This document shows, piece after piece, positions 43,490-52,864 of a stretch of 64,000 bases of DNA. The notes under the pieces were generated by a model that was not told the origin of the DNA, did no database searches, and worked only from the letters and a program-made list of their open reading frames with translations. Source of the stretch: SKLM01 sp964575455 (GTDB taxonomy: Bacteria > Chloroflexota > Anaerolineae > B4-G1); contig CAZNRX010000015.1 of assembly GCA_964575455.1 (NCBI GenBank), forward strand, positions 5,230-69,229, written 5' to 3'. The position numbers were made by a program, and so were the translations under genes. Each line of letters starts with the position of its first letter. Position 1 is the first letter of the stretch.

Positions 43490-44559
43490 CCGTCGTTCTC
43501 CTCGGAGATGTCCTCCGCCCCCAGGCGCTGCACCACCTGCTCCGCGATCGGCTCGAATGCCTCCGCGTCGTAATCCTCGATTTTCCCCACGTCGCAGTGG
43601 CGGGAGAGCTCCGGATCCAATGGGATCTGCCCCAACAGCGGCACGCCCAACCCCGTCGCTGTATAGGCCGCCTGACTCGGTCCGAAGACCTCGATCCTGG
43701 CTCCACAGTCTGGGCAGGTGGCGTAGCTCATGTCCTCCACCAGGCCTAGGATGGGCACCTTCATCTGCTCCACCATGCGCGCTGCCTTGCGCACCACCAT
43801 GCCGGCCAGGTCCTGCGGCGACGTCACCAGCACCACCCCGCTGAGCGGGATCGACTGCATCACCGTCAGGGATGCGTCCGACGTGCCCGGGGGCAGGTCC
43901 ACCACCAGGTAGTCGAGCTTGCCCCAGGTCACCTCGTTCCAGAACTGCTTGATGGCGCCGCTGATCAAGGGCCCGCGCCAGATCACGGCTTGATCCTCGC
44001 TCGGCAGCAGCAGGTTGATGGACATCAGTTTGATCCCATGCTGCGTCTTTACAGGCTCGATGCCCTGCGGGCTTCCCTTGGGCCGCTGATTGACGCCAAA
44101 CATCTTCGGCTGACTCGGGCCGGTGATGTCGGCATCGAGCACACCCACCCGGCGCCCGCTCCGATTGAGCGCCACCGCTAGGAGCGCCGTCACCGACGAC
44201 TTCCCCACGCCGCCCTTGCCGCTCAGCACAGCTACCGTGTGCTTGATCTCGTTCGAGGCCTGAGCTGGCTTTGGCCCGCCCTCGGCCTCCGTCATAAACG
44301 CGGCGCGCTGCCTCTGGCTCATCTCCACCGATTCCACGTCCACGTCGAGATCAGGGTCCAGCTCCGCCAGTGCGCCGCGGATGCCGCGCACCAGATCGTC
44401 CGCGATGGGTATCTCCTTGAAGGGCAGCGCCAGCGTGACCCGTACGTCGTCGCCGTCGCTGGCGACGTCCGTGATCATACCCAGCGACACCAGGTCGCGT
44501 TCCATCTCGGGGTGTTCCACCCCGCGCAATGCGTCCAATATCTGTTCCTTATCTGTCAT
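43486..44559 (-). CDS. Mrp/NBP35-type Fe-S cluster carrier ATPase
   Basis: 357 aa from ATG 44559 (GAGGGAGA upstream). Residues 1-80 are a MIP18/DUF59-like domain. The deviant P-loop GKGGVGKS is at 114-121, followed by DADITGPSQPKMFG and DLPPGTSDA. ATCPDCG near the C-terminus supplies the CxxC that bridges an Fe-S cluster between subunits. ApbC/Mrp proteins carry and deliver 4Fe-4S clusters. First gene of the overlapping series Mrp-DUF89-CGGC, followed by the DUF5320 and NifX-like genes. Confidence 0.93.
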   Translation of the reverse strand: MTDKEQILDALRGVEHPEMERDLVSLGMITDVASDGDDVRVTLALPFKEIPIADDLVRGIRGALAELDPDLDVDVESVEMSQRQRAAFMTEAEGGPKPAQASNEIKHTVAVLSGKGGVGKSSVTALLAVALNRSGRRVGVLDADITGPSQPKMFGVNQRPKGSPQGIEPVKTQHGIKLMSINLLLPSEDQAVIWRGPLISGAIKQFWNEVTWGKLDYLVVDLPPGTSDASLTVMQSIPLSGVVLVTSPQDLAGMVVRKAARMVEQMKVPILGLVEDMSYATCPDCGARIEVFGPSQAAYTATGLGVPLLGQIPLDPELSRHCDVGKIEDYDAEAFEPIAEQVVQRLGAEDISEENDG

Positions 44560-44657
44560 TGTCTCCCTCGTTGCTCTATCGATTGTGCGATCAAGCAAGG
44601 CCGCCACCTGCGTTGTCTCCTGATCGCCGATTCAGCGGCTGTTCTTGGCGCGGCCCC

Positions 44658-45053
44658 TCAATGATGCTCGCCCTTGCCTTCGTCCATGTGCTTCTGGTAG
44701 GTGCCCAGGACGTGGTTGATCATGCCGCGCGTCTCCTGCAGATCCCGGGTCCACCAGCGCAGCACCTCGTCGCCCAGCTCGGTCAGGCGGTAGACGCGGC
44801 GGGGAGGCCCCTGGGTCTGCTCCTCGTCCCAGCTAGAGGCCACCCATCCCTTCTCCTCCATGCCGCGCAGCGCTCGATAGACGGCGCTGGTGTCCAGGTC
44901 GTGCAGGCCGTACTCCTCCAGTCCATCGATTAACGTGTAGCCGTGCCCCGGGCCGTGATGTAGAAGAAGCAGCAGCGTCGGCTCTAGGAACCGTATCGCA
45001 CGGCGCGAGTATCCTCGCTGTCGCCACCTTCGCCCTTGCCCTCGTCCACGCAT
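44658..45053 (-). CDS. PadR-family transcriptional regulator
   Basis: 131 aa. After a basic N-terminal stretch, LEPTLLLLLHHGPGHGYTLIDGLEEYGL and SAVYRALRGMEEKGWVASSW match the PadR winged helix, with the acidic C-terminal dimer helix shortened. GGAGG is 8-9 bases upstream of ATG 45053. Its own promoter contains a palindrome, suggesting autoregulation. The Mrp metallocluster genes lie 98 bases downstream on the same strand and may be in its regulon. Confidence 0.9.
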   Translation of the reverse strand: MRGRGQGRRWRQRGYSRRAIRFLEPTLLLLLHHGPGHGYTLIDGLEEYGLHDLDTSAVYRALRGMEEKGWVASSWDEEQTQGPPRRVYRLTELGDEVLRWWTRDLQETRGMINHVLGTYQKHMDEGKGEHH

Positions 45054-45094
45054 CTCCTATTTCCTCCGTTCTGCTGTCTCTCTTAAGCGGTGTA

Positions 45095-45123
45095 AGTATA
45101 GCACACTATGTGTAATTTGTCAA
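45095..45123 (-). promoter_or_regulatory. Consensus promoter with ACAC-N3-GTGT operator before padR
   Basis: On the minus strand TTGACA (45123-45118), 17-base spacer, TATACT (45100-45095). Within the spacer lies ACACATAGTGT, an 11-bp near-palindrome between -35 and -10, where a bound repressor would block polymerase. Confidence 0.75.
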
Positions 45124-45244
45124 TAGACAATCCACATAGACCCGGTAGACCGAATCAACGGCGCCCAGGGATACACGGGCAGGGTGAACGCCAGCCCGAT
45201 TGGTTGAAAGGAAGCTATGCGGTGATTAGGTGGGAGGGGAAGGG

Positions 45245-45502
45245 CTACTCGTACTTCAGTGCGGCGATGGGATCCAGTGAGGCTGCCTGCACGGCCAGAT
45301 AGACGCCCGAGACCACGCCCACCAGGGTGGAGAACACCAGCGCGCAGATGGGCAGCCACAGGCGCGCGTGGATGGCAACGTCATCGTATGCCCGACCGAG
45401 AAGGGCAGCGATCCCGTCGACACCTCCAACGTGTCCATTCCGTTGCTTGAAGGCAGCCTTGCCGTCAAAGCTGCGGCCGTTCGCCCTCCTCCGGGGCATC
45501 AA
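45245..45502 (-). pseudogene. MacB/FtsX-type ABC permease, C-terminal remnant
   Basis: The final 50 residues (LWLPICALVFSTLVGVVSGVYLAVQAASLDPIAALKYE) are the last helix and end motif of MacB-type permeases (LDPIEALRYE). The rest of the roughly 400-residue family is missing, and the upstream part merges with the 3' end of the lipoprotein gene. Confidence 0.7.
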
Positions 45503-46916
45503 GCGGACAGACCTGATCCACCGTGATTCGCTCCGTGCCGTAGCCGTACCACTGGAAGAAGATCGCCTCTTCGGGCTGCTGCGCCACCAGGTCCTCCATC
45601 GCGGAACAGGCCTCGACGGCGTCGCCTGTGTCGCCGTAGACCCCGAGCAGCCGCTCCGCCGCGTCGGTGTAGACGTTCGGTTCCATGAAGTCGTGACCCC
45701 GGGCCTGATCGAGCGTCGCCTCCATCTGTGCCACGTCGCTGCGCTGCGCGTGAACCAGCATCACCTCGATGGCAGCGTAGCTGACGATGCGCTGCCTATC
45801 GACCTCCTCCACCGGGATCATCGAGCTCTCGAAGTCCGGATCATTCACCACCTGGGCAGCCAGCTCTAACGCTCGCTCCCAGCTTCCCTCCGCCAGCGCC
45901 GCGTTCGCGTCCAGCATCAGGTAGTAGGGATGGTCCGAGGGGTTCGGTATGTCCTCCACCAGCCGGTAGGCGCCATCCTGCCAGTCGAAGATCAGCGTGT
46001 GCTGGCGCTGCAGGCCCGCGCCGGCGGACCCGAAGGTGCCGCCGTGCATCGTGAACTCCACGATCCCGTCCCCGTCGCGGTCCTCGATCGTCAGATCGGT
46101 GTAGGACTGACTGATCGGGTCCGCGGCGAGATCGTGCCATCTCACCCCGTCCCAGCGCCCGACGGTGAGCCCTGTGAAGCAGGTGTGGGCGCCGCACCAG
46201 CGCTGCTCGATCAGCACCTCCGTTTCGCCGTCGTCGTTCATGTCCTCGATGCGTCTTAGCCTGGGGAACTGCATCTGCACCTCGTGAGGCGGCGCGCCGC
46301 GGATCACGTACCGCGGCTTAAAAAGCCCCTCGTCCACGTCGAAGATCACGACGTAGGCCGGACACAGGGTTGCACCACAACCGCGCTCCGGCACCGGCAG
46401 GCTCATTAGCCATTCGGCAGCTCCATCCCCGTCCGGATCGGCGGACCTGGCCCAGGTGACGGATGACGGCTCCGCCTGCGGGTTGTCGGCAGGCGTCGAC
46501 CAGGTGATGAGGGTGTTCAGCACTGCCTCCAGGCTCTCCTCGCTGTTGAGCATGGCCGTTACGAGTTCCACGTAGTCTCGCACCCACGCCTCTACATCCT
46601 CTGCAGCCGGGTCGGGCGGCGGAGGTGGGGTTGGCTGGAAATCGGGAGGCGGCGGCGTCACCTCGCCCTTTGGGACCAGCGGATCCTGCGGGGTCGGGGT
46701 TAACGTCGGTGTCGGGGGCACGGGGGTTGGGGTTTCCGTCGGGGTCGGTGTTTCTGTTGGCGTCGGCGTAGGGGTAGGGGGCACCGGCGTCTCCGTCGGC
46801 GGCACCGGCGTTGCTGATGGCGTGGGGGCGGCCGTCGGCGTGCAGGCGACCAGCATCAGGAGCGCGAGCGGCGCCAGCCGCCCGATGTGCAGGAAGCGTC
46901 GCTTCACGGTTGCCAC
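45465..46916 (-). CDS. Lipoprotein with PT-rich linker and FG-GAP-like region, function unknown
   Basis: 483 aa. LMLVAC near residues 20-25 is a lipobox, followed by about 60 residues of Pro/Thr repeats and a PPPP segment. The folded part begins near residue 100 and includes DPDGDGAAEWL, DMNDDGETEVLI and DRDGDGIVEFTMH, calcium-binding-like loops of FG-GAP propeller type. The C-terminal 130 residues are Ala-rich and look like TPR helices. Likely on the outer face of the membrane. Confidence 0.75.
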   Translation of the reverse strand: MATVKRRFLHIGRLAPLALLMLVACTPTAAPTPSATPVPPTETPVPPTPTPTPTETPTPTETPTPVPPTPTLTPTPQDPLVPKGEVTPPPPDFQPTPPPPPDPAAEDVEAWVRDYVELVTAMLNSEESLEAVLNTLITWSTPADNPQAEPSSVTWARSADPDGDGAAEWLMSLPVPERGCGATLCPAYVVIFDVDEGLFKPRYVIRGAPPHEVQMQFPRLRRIEDMNDDGETEVLIEQRWCGAHTCFTGLTVGRWDGVRWHDLAADPISQSYTDLTIEDRDGDGIVEFTMHGGTFGSAGAGLQRQHTLIFDWQDGAYRLVEDIPNPSDHPYYLMLDANAALAEGSWERALELAAQVVNDPDFESSMIPVEEVDRQRIVSYAAIEVMLVHAQRSDVAQMEATLDQARGHDFMEPNVYTDAAERLLGVYGDTGDAVEACSAMEDLVAQQPEEAIFFQWYGYGTERITVDQVCPLDAPEEGERPQL

Positions 46917-47069
46917 AGGGACCTCCTCAACATGAGCTGACGTCGGTCATCCGCCGGTGGTGGACCATGCCCACCGATGCAAGTTGAAAGTACGACCGGG
47001 CGAGCGCCTGCCGCAACGAGACGGGCCACCAACCGGGGGAGGCTGGTGGCCTGTCTTATCGTGGCTGCT

Positions 47070-47591
47070 TCAGAACGCCGGGGCCAGGATCAGCTCCCGC
47101 GCTCCCTCCCACGGCACCTCCGTGCTGGACGACTCCGCGGGCTCGTTGTCCACGTCGAGCGTGAACGTCTCGCGGACGCCGTTGACGTCCACCGTGTACG
47201 TGCCCGCCGGCAGCCCGTAGATGTCGAGCTCGATGCGCTCCTCAAAGGGGACCAGCGCCTGGGTGCACATCGCGTCTCTATCGCGCACGGTGGTGATCTC
47301 CACTGTGAACGTCTTGCTCTCCGCGTCGAAGTCGGTTGTCACATCGTCGATCTCCGTGCAACCGTCGCGCAGGTTCCCCCGCGCCACGGCGGCCACCTGA
47401 ACCGGGAAGCTTTCCATGATCAGCAGCTCTACTTGATCCACGTCCGCCTTGCCGTGGATCACGTCGCTGCCCGGGGACTCGCCGCTGCCCGGCTCCGCCG
47501 GTGTCGCCACTGGCAGCACGGCGCAGCCCGTCAGCAGCGACACCAGCAGGATACCTACACCTGTGCCTTGCATCAAACGTGAACCTAACAT
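47070..47591 (-). CDS. Small lipoprotein, unknown function
   Basis: 173 aa. Hydrophobic start with LLTGC lipobox (Cys23), a Gly/Ser/Glu-rich spacer, then a beta-rich domain with two conserved-looking cysteines (DGCTEI and AMCTQA) and the ending GLPAGTYTVDVNGV. Not assigned to a named family. It is 153 bases upstream, in transcription order, of the PT-rich lipoprotein gene. Confidence 0.75.
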   Translation of the reverse strand: MLGSRLMQGTGVGILLVSLLTGCAVLPVATPAEPGSGESPGSDVIHGKADVDQVELLIMESFPVQVAAVARGNLRDGCTEIDDVTTDFDAESKTFTVEITTVRDRDAMCTQALVPFEERIELDIYGLPAGTYTVDVNGVRETFTLDVDNEPAESSSTEVPWEGARELILAPAF

Positions 47592-47711
47592 TGTCTAACC
47601 CTCCCAAAAACACTCGTCGTTATCCCAAAGATTCGGTCCTTCATCTCTTTAGACGTGTGACGAGCGGCCAAGGTTCCAACGGAGGGCGCGTGGAGAGGGG
47701 GAGAGGGCGGC

Positions 47712-48512
47712 TCAGAGAAGGCGAGGATTGAGCGCCTGCGTCGCGCCAGCCTCGAACGCCGTGTCGGGGGGGAGATCCTCCTGCTGCGCCGCTTGGCCGG
47801 CCAGCTGGTCGGCGCGTTCGTTACCAGGGCGGCCGGCGTGTCCTTTGACCCACCGGAACGTCACGTCGTGCTCGTCGCACAAAGCCAGCAGTCTGGCCCA
47901 CAGATCGACGTTCTCCGCCGTCTCTCCGTTGGGCCTCTGCCAGCCGCGTCGCCGCCACTGCTCCGCCCAGCCCTCGTTGATCCCGTTCACCACGTACTGC
48001 GAGTCACTGTAGAGGACCACGGGAGGTGACGCCAATCCGAGGGCGGACGTCGCGCTTGAGCGGGGCTTCTTGAGGGCCTCCAGCGCTGCGATGCAGGCCA
48101 TCAACTCCATGCGGTTGTTCGTCGTCATGCGGTAGCCGCCAGAGAGCTCCTTGCGGTGCCTGCCGAAGCGGAGCACGGCCCCGTAGCCACCGGGGCCCGG
48201 GTTGCCGATGGCGCCGCCGTCGGTGTAGACGATGACACGCTCGCCATCAGGAACGTCCTCGGAGGGCGCTTCCCCGTCTTGCAGGCCGGCGTATCCCAGC
48301 TCCTTCGCCAGGGCCTCCCCCAGCTCTGGCGGCAGCTCCTCCTCATCGAGGCTCCTCAGCCAGGCCAGGGCGTCCTCCCGCCGGGTGAAGCCCCTGTAGA
48401 GCGCGCCGGAGAAGCCCTGCACCTGTCTGGCCGCCCCGTCGTCGCCGGACCAGGTGCGGTAGATGCCCGGCCTCTGTCCCCTCACAACGATGTAGATCGT
48501 CTTCTTGGCCAT
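47712..48512 (-). CDS. rnhA: Ribonuclease HI with N-terminal viroplasmin-like domain
   Basis: 266 aa from ATG 48512; the longer upstream frame is rejected because MAKKTIYIVVRGQRPGIYR is the standard start. Residues 1-50 are the caulimovirus viroplasmin/RNase H1 hybrid-binding domain (GFSGALYRGFTRREDALAWL). From about 110 the RNase H fold has YTDGGA, NRMELMA, YSDSQYV and GNERADQLA, giving the Asp-Glu-Asp-Asp catalytic set. A non-standard insertion (KKPRSSATSALGLASPP) lies before the third Asp. It degrades RNA in RNA:DNA hybrids. Confidence 0.95.
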   Translation of the reverse strand: MAKKTIYIVVRGQRPGIYRTWSGDDGAARQVQGFSGALYRGFTRREDALAWLRSLDEEELPPELGEALAKELGYAGLQDGEAPSEDVPDGERVIVYTDGGAIGNPGPGGYGAVLRFGRHRKELSGGYRMTTNNRMELMACIAALEALKKPRSSATSALGLASPPVVLYSDSQYVVNGINEGWAEQWRRRGWQRPNGETAENVDLWARLLALCDEHDVTFRWVKGHAGRPGNERADQLAGQAAQQEDLPPDTAFEAGATQALNPRLL

Positions 48513-48520
48513 CGGTTGGG

Positions 48521-48640
48521 CTAAGCTTCGAGCATGTGGAAGATGCGCTTCCGATGCTCCGCCACGAAGTCCCAGAGCCGGAGCTCGGCCGGTGCCTTGG
48601 CGGCGGAGGCGAAGACCTGTACCTCGGAGCAATTCAGCAT
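48521..48640 (-). CDS. Small ORF of 39 codons just upstream of rnhA
   Basis: MLNCSEVQVFASAAKAPAEL followed by a charged helix (LWDFVAEHRKRIFHMLEA). GGAGG lies 7 bases before the ATG, and the stop is 8 bases from the rnhA start, so it could be cotranslated. No family recognised; it might be a leader peptide or the head of a lost gene. Confidence 0.4.
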   Translation of the reverse strand: MLNCSEVQVFASAAKAPAELRLWDFVAEHRKRIFHMLEA

Positions 48641-48675
48641 CTCGGTTCCTCCTCGTTGCGGCTAAGGCGTGCGCT

Positions 48676-48885
48676 GTGCATGGCCACGATCCCGCCGCTG
48701 GGACCGTCACGCTGCCATGGTACACGATATCGGGCGTCTCGGCCAGTGGGTGCGATGGTGGCGGCGAGATCTACAGCATAGTCGTCACACCGTGCTGGGA
48801 CACCTATGAGCTGAAGGGCTACACGACCGAGGTCTACGGTGGATCGTACAGCGGCGAGGGGGTCACGGTTGGGGAGTGTCCTTGA
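48676..48885 (+). pseudogene. Possible 3' remnant of a secreted-protein gene
   Basis: Plus-strand frame of 69 codons ending TGA 48883-48885 with protein-like content (AAGTVTLPWYTISGVSASGC, then WDTYELKGYTTEVYGGSYSG). It is similar in style to the Ser/Gly-rich ends of exported Chloroflexota proteins. No ribosome site or full gene; it overlaps the end of the M24 gene on the other strand. Confidence 0.3.
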
Positions 48886-49981
48886 CGATGAGCCCGCGGT
48901 CGAGGCCCGTCAGGCAGCGGCATGGCCCATCCGTCACGACCACGATGTCCTCGATGCGCACACCGAAGCGCCCCGGTAGGTAGATGCCTGGCTCCACGGA
49001 GAACACCATCCCCGGCTCCAACCCCCGCGTGTTCGTGGCCGAGATCCACGGCGGCTCGTGGGTGTCCATGCCCAGCCCGTGACCGGTGCGGTGGACGAAG
49101 TACGGGCCGTAGCCCGCCTCCTCGATGACGGAGCGGGCGGCCCGGTCGACGTCGCAGGCCCGAGCGCCGGCCCGGGCTGCCTCCCGTCCGCGTCGGTTCG
49201 CCTCCAGCACCGTCTCATAGACCTTGCGCAGCTCCGGGGATGGCTGGCCCAGGTGGACCATGCGCGTGATGTCGGAGTTGTACCCGCCCAGCGTGGCCAC
49301 GATGTCGATGACGATGGTGTCGCCCCGGCGCAGCTCCCGGTCGCCGGCCTGGTGGTGCGGGAAGGCGCTGTGGGGTCCGGAGGCGACCAGCGTGGCGTGG
49401 ACCTCCTCGGCGCCGTCCTCGCGGAAGTAACGGGCGATGGTCTCCGCCACCTGCCGCTCGGTCACGCCCGGTTGGCAGGCCTCGACCCCGGCCATCATAG
49501 CCCGATCCGCCTGGGCAGCGGCCCGCGCCAGGGCCTCGATCTCGCGCTTGGACTTGTGCATGCGGAGCGCGCCCATCAGGTCCGCCGCGGTGATGGAGCT
49601 TTCGGGCTGCGCTACCTCCTGCAGGAGCAGCAGGGCGTCGGCCCGCATGGCGGCGTCAGCCGCCAGCACGGCCGGGTGATGGGCGTCGAGCTCGTCGAGC
49701 GCCCTGACCAGCGCCCCCTCGGCGCCGGCGTCGTCGCTCCAGCGTAGGCCCCTCACGCCGGCCCGGGCCTCCACCTGATCGGCGTTTAGCTCCGGCACCA
49801 CCAGTCGGCTCGCCTCGCCCGTGACCAGCAGCAGGCAGAGCCGCTCATCCGCCAGGGGTGAGAAGCCCAGCAGGTAACGCATGTTCGACGTCGGCGCGAT
49901 GGCGGTCAGCTCGACGCCCGCGCTCACCATGCGATCCTGCAGTCTCTCAAGTCTCGCTGCTTGTTCGTCGCTGTTTTGCAT
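48863..49981 (-). CDS. M24-family metallopeptidase (Xaa-Pro aminopeptidase-like)
   Basis: 372 aa from ATG 49981 with AAGGAGAT upstream. Creatinase-like N-terminal domain (RYLLGFSP) at about 1-130, then the pita-bread catalytic domain. Metal ligands: Asp in VIDIVATLGGYNSDITR (two), HRTGHGLG, VEPGIYLPG (Glu) and RIEDIVVV (Glu). Such enzymes cut an N-terminal residue preceding proline, in the cytosol. Single transcription unit by spacing. Confidence 0.93.
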   Translation of the reverse strand: MQNSDEQAARLERLQDRMVSAGVELTAIAPTSNMRYLLGFSPLADERLCLLLVTGEASRLVVPELNADQVEARAGVRGLRWSDDAGAEGALVRALDELDAHHPAVLAADAAMRADALLLLQEVAQPESSITAADLMGALRMHKSKREIEALARAAAQADRAMMAGVEACQPGVTERQVAETIARYFREDGAEEVHATLVASGPHSAFPHHQAGDRELRRGDTIVIDIVATLGGYNSDITRMVHLGQPSPELRKVYETVLEANRRGREAARAGARACDVDRAARSVIEEAGYGPYFVHRTGHGLGMDTHEPPWISATNTRGLEPGMVFSVEPGIYLPGRFGVRIEDIVVVTDGPCRCLTGLDRGLIVKDTPQP

Positions 49982-50010
49982 TTGATCTCCTTGTCGCTGT
50001 CGCTCTCGGC

Positions 50011-50399
50011 TCACAGTAGGATCAGCACTGCAACTATGATCGCTGCGTCGATGAGCAGGGCAATCAAGCCTGATTGGCCAGCTGCTGCCGTCGTCCATCC
50101 CAGAAGAGAGCGACCAGGAGTGCCGACAAGGCGGCAGATCCCAAGGTCGCCGGGCGCCACCATGCTCCCCGCGCCAGGATGCCAACGCCGCTGACTACGA
50201 ATCCGACGGCGGCCAAGGCGCAGGCGATGCTCGCCAGCCGTCTTGCCGCCTCATCTCCAAGGAGCTTCGAGAAGGCCCACGATCCATCAGGCCAGGTCAT
50301 CCCGGGCTGGAGCTCGAAGAGCCGCTGGTTCTGCGCGAGATACAACAGATGAACCATGCCGTGCAGCACGAGGGACACGCCACCTATCAGTCTGAACAA
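50011..50399 (-). pseudogene. Small membrane protein with 3' frameshift
   Basis: 111 codons from ATG 50399 encode about three helices (VSLVLHGMVHLLYLAQ, RRLASIACALAAVGFVVSGVGIL, AALSALLVALFW), ending RRQQLANQA with a stop. In the next frame the sequence goes on as GLIALLIDAAIIVAVLILL to a TGA at 50011-50013, a natural fourth helix. A one-base indel near 50070 is inferred. Family unknown. Confidence 0.65.
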
Positions 50400-50562
50400 G
50401 GGAAACCTCTTGGTTGTATCATCCGTATGCAGCGTCCTTGATACTCATCGTCGGCCTCCAGTCGCCACAGGGTGACCGGCACTTGCGAAGCGCTTTTCAA
50501 GTTGCCGACTGTGGATCAGGGATGTCGATTGTCCTCCTCCAGCACGTCAGCCAAAGCGCCGG

Positions 50563-51762
50563 TCACCTCGAGTCGCCGCTGCTCCCCTTGACGTGCTCGT
50601 CGAAGAAAGCCACCGAGCGCTGCGCGGCCGTGCCGAAGCTGGCCGAGATGTTGTGGTTGTCGCCCTCGTAGAGATACAGCTCGGCGGGCTGGCCCGCCTC
50701 CTGGAGCCGTTCGTAGAGGCTCTCGGAGAAGGCGACCGGCACCGAGTGATCCGCCGTCCCGTGGTGTAGCTGCAGCGGTCCAGATAGGTCACCCAGGTGC
50801 GATACAGGGTCGATGCTGGCCCAGAACGCCGGGTTCTCTTCGAAAGTGCCGTAGGCAAACAGCCCCTCCGCCTCGGCCTCCGGGGTGACCGTGGCATCCG
50901 GCCCTGGCGTGCCCGTCGCGCGAGCCCCCATCCACTGCGGTCGCGCCTCCCAGAGCTCCTCGTAGGTCGCCACCACGCCGGCCCAGATGACGCCGGCCTT
51001 GATGGTGTCCGTGACCACCATGGCGCGCAGCGTGATGCTCCCGCCCATCGAGTGCCCCCACATGCCCACCCGCTCCGGATCGGCGTCTGGGTGGCGCTGC
51101 AGCGAGGCGACGGCGTTGAGCACATCGACGGTGTAGTCCGGCCCCGAGAAGGGCCGGGAGGCCTCGCCCTCAGACGTCCCGTGCCCGCGGTAGTCGGGCT
51201 TCAGGACAATGTAGCCGTTGCGCGCGAAAGCGTCCTGGTAGGCCACGTACCGCTCGGTGGTGCGGTATTGGTCGGGCGGAATGTAGCCGTGGTTGAAGAC
51301 GATGATGGGCCATCCGCTCTCCGGAGCTTCGCCCCGGGGGACGGTCAGCAGTCCGAAGATCTTGAGCCCCTCCGATTGGTAGGAGGCGACGTAGCGGTCG
51401 TAGTTGACGCCGGGCGCCAGGTTCTCCTCGATGACGATGTCACTCCCCGGATAGCTCTGCTGGCGCATGCGCGCGATCGACATGGGGTGCAGGGGCGTGG
51501 GAGTGGGCGTCGGGGTCGGGGTCTCCGTGGGTGGTGGCGTGGGGGTCGGTGTGGGTGTAAGCGTCGGCGGCAGCGTGGCCGTTGCGGTGGGGGAGGGCGG
51601 TCGAGTTGGCGTGTCTGTCAGCGTCGGCGTCGGCATGACAGTTGGCGGTGGCGTGCTCTGCGCCTCGCCGCAGCCACCCAGCGACAGAGCTACCAGGGTC
51701 AGCAGGAAACCAGCGACGACGGGTGACAGTCGGCCTGACGCCGTACGCAACAATTGCGACAA
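50563..51762 (-). CDS. Lipoprotein alpha/beta hydrolase (S9/dienelactone-hydrolase-like)
   Basis: 399 aa. Lipobox LSLGGC at about residues 26-31, PT-rich linker to about 92, then an alpha/beta hydrolase: FNHGYIPPDQY (oxyanion), DYRGHGTSEG, WGHSMGGSI (Ser nucleophile), LHHGTADHSVP (Asp) and EGDNHNIS (His). It is held outside the membrane; the substrate, a peptide or ester, is unknown. Confidence 0.9.
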   Translation of the reverse strand: MSQLLRTASGRLSPVVAGFLLTLVALSLGGCGEAQSTPPPTVMPTPTLTDTPTRPPSPTATATLPPTLTPTPTPTPPPTETPTPTPTPTPLHPMSIARMRQQSYPGSDIVIEENLAPGVNYDRYVASYQSEGLKIFGLLTVPRGEAPESGWPIIVFNHGYIPPDQYRTTERYVAYQDAFARNGYIVLKPDYRGHGTSEGEASRPFSGPDYTVDVLNAVASLQRHPDADPERVGMWGHSMGGSITLRAMVVTDTIKAGVIWAGVVATYEELWEARPQWMGARATGTPGPDATVTPEAEAEGLFAYGTFEENPAFWASIDPVSHLGDLSGPLQLHHGTADHSVPVAFSESLYERLQEAGQPAELYLYEGDNHNISASFGTAAQRSVAFFDEHVKGSSGDSR

Positions 51763-51835
51763 GTTATCCTCCTTCCCAGAGCGGTATAGCGTGTTGCACA
51801 GCGCGGGTCTTCACGCCTGCCTAGCTAACCATAGG

Positions 51836-51994
51836 TCAGCGGTAATGTTGAATCAGTATTCTGCCTGGAAGTGCCCGACTTGTCAACGTGCTGCTCCCTC
51901 TGATCCTCACGTGCACTTGGCCGCTATGACCAAGCACTTGGACGCAGGCTTGCTCCGGGGGCTCGATGGTGACCGGTTGGTTGACGTCGGTCAT
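51836..51994 (-). CDS. Possible 52-codon ORF overlapping the FGE-like remnant
   Basis: MTDVNQPVTIEPPEQACVQV start, ATG overlapping the previous stop (ATGA at 51991-51994). It is rich in Val/Ser/Arg with no recognised domain, so it may be either a small coupled gene or the rest of a broken one. Confidence 0.3.
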   Translation of the reverse strand: MTDVNQPVTIEPPEQACVQVLGHSGQVHVRIRGSSTLTSRALPGRILIQHYR

Positions 51995-52864
51995 GTTGTG
52001 CTCCCAGGAGCTATGGGTGGGCCGTCGCTCATCTTGGTCCATCGCGTGTCGCCTCTGGTGATCTCCTCGACGCAGGCCACCGCCATGCGGCTGATCGGCG
52101 CCGCAGCGTTCCACTCGAAGATGGACACCTGATCGACCGGGCCCTCCGCCTCCTCTGGCGCATACTCCTCTGGCACGGTCATGACCGAGCGGATGCGGTA
52201 GCTCTTCAGGGGTGGCCACTCACCGGCCTCCCCTGCGGCGGTGGCGGATTCGGCGGTTGGTGGCGCGGCCTCGCCAGCGGGCGTGGGCTCCTCCGAGGCA
52301 GGGCTGGGCGTGACCTCCGCGGACGAGGCGGGCTCTGCCTCCCCGGGCGGCTTTCTCCCACTCCGCTTCCGTCGGTAGGCGGCCGCCGACCCACGTGCAG
52401 TAGGCATCTGCGGATGCCCAAGGGACGATGGCCGGCCGCTCATCTCCGTTGAAGTTGGGATCTTCCCAGGATCTCGGCTCCGTACAGGCCCCGGCCTCGA
52501 TGCAGAGGCGATAATGGGCGTTGGACACCTCCAGGCGGTCGATCCAGTACGCGTCCAGGAAGACGACGTGCTCCGGCCGCTCAGTTGGAGCGGCAGCCCC
52601 GTCGTCCCCCATCAGGAACTCGCCGGCCGGGATGCACATCATCTCCATGCCATCGGCGGCGCGGACGCCGCCCTCTATCTCCTCTTCCGCTTTCGACGCT
52701 GTGGTCGGCTCCGGTGGGGACGTGGCGCCCTCGGCGGTGGGCTCTGTTGGCTGTATCCCAGTCGCTTCTGGGCTATCTTCCCCCGCAAGGCCACCGGTCA
52801 GGCTGCACGCTAGCGTGACGGTGGCGAAGAGCGCAATAGCCGTCAGCGATACCCTGTGCGTCAT
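51991..52864 (-). pseudogene. Formylglycine-generating-enzyme-like lipoprotein, frameshifted and chimeric
   Basis: From ATG 52864: lipobox region LACSL, a Glu/Pro/Thr linker, then the FGE-sulfatase fold (MMCIPAGEFLMGDD, FLDAYWIDRLEVSNAHYRLC, GGRLPTEAEWEKAARGG). At about 52340 that frame turns to nonsense. The next frame continues with a different linker (EPASSAEVTPSPASEEPTP) and another beta-rich end (YRIRSVMTVPEEYAPEEAEG) to TGA 51991. A deletion joining two linker-rich lipoprotein genes out of frame explains it. Confidence 0.7.
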
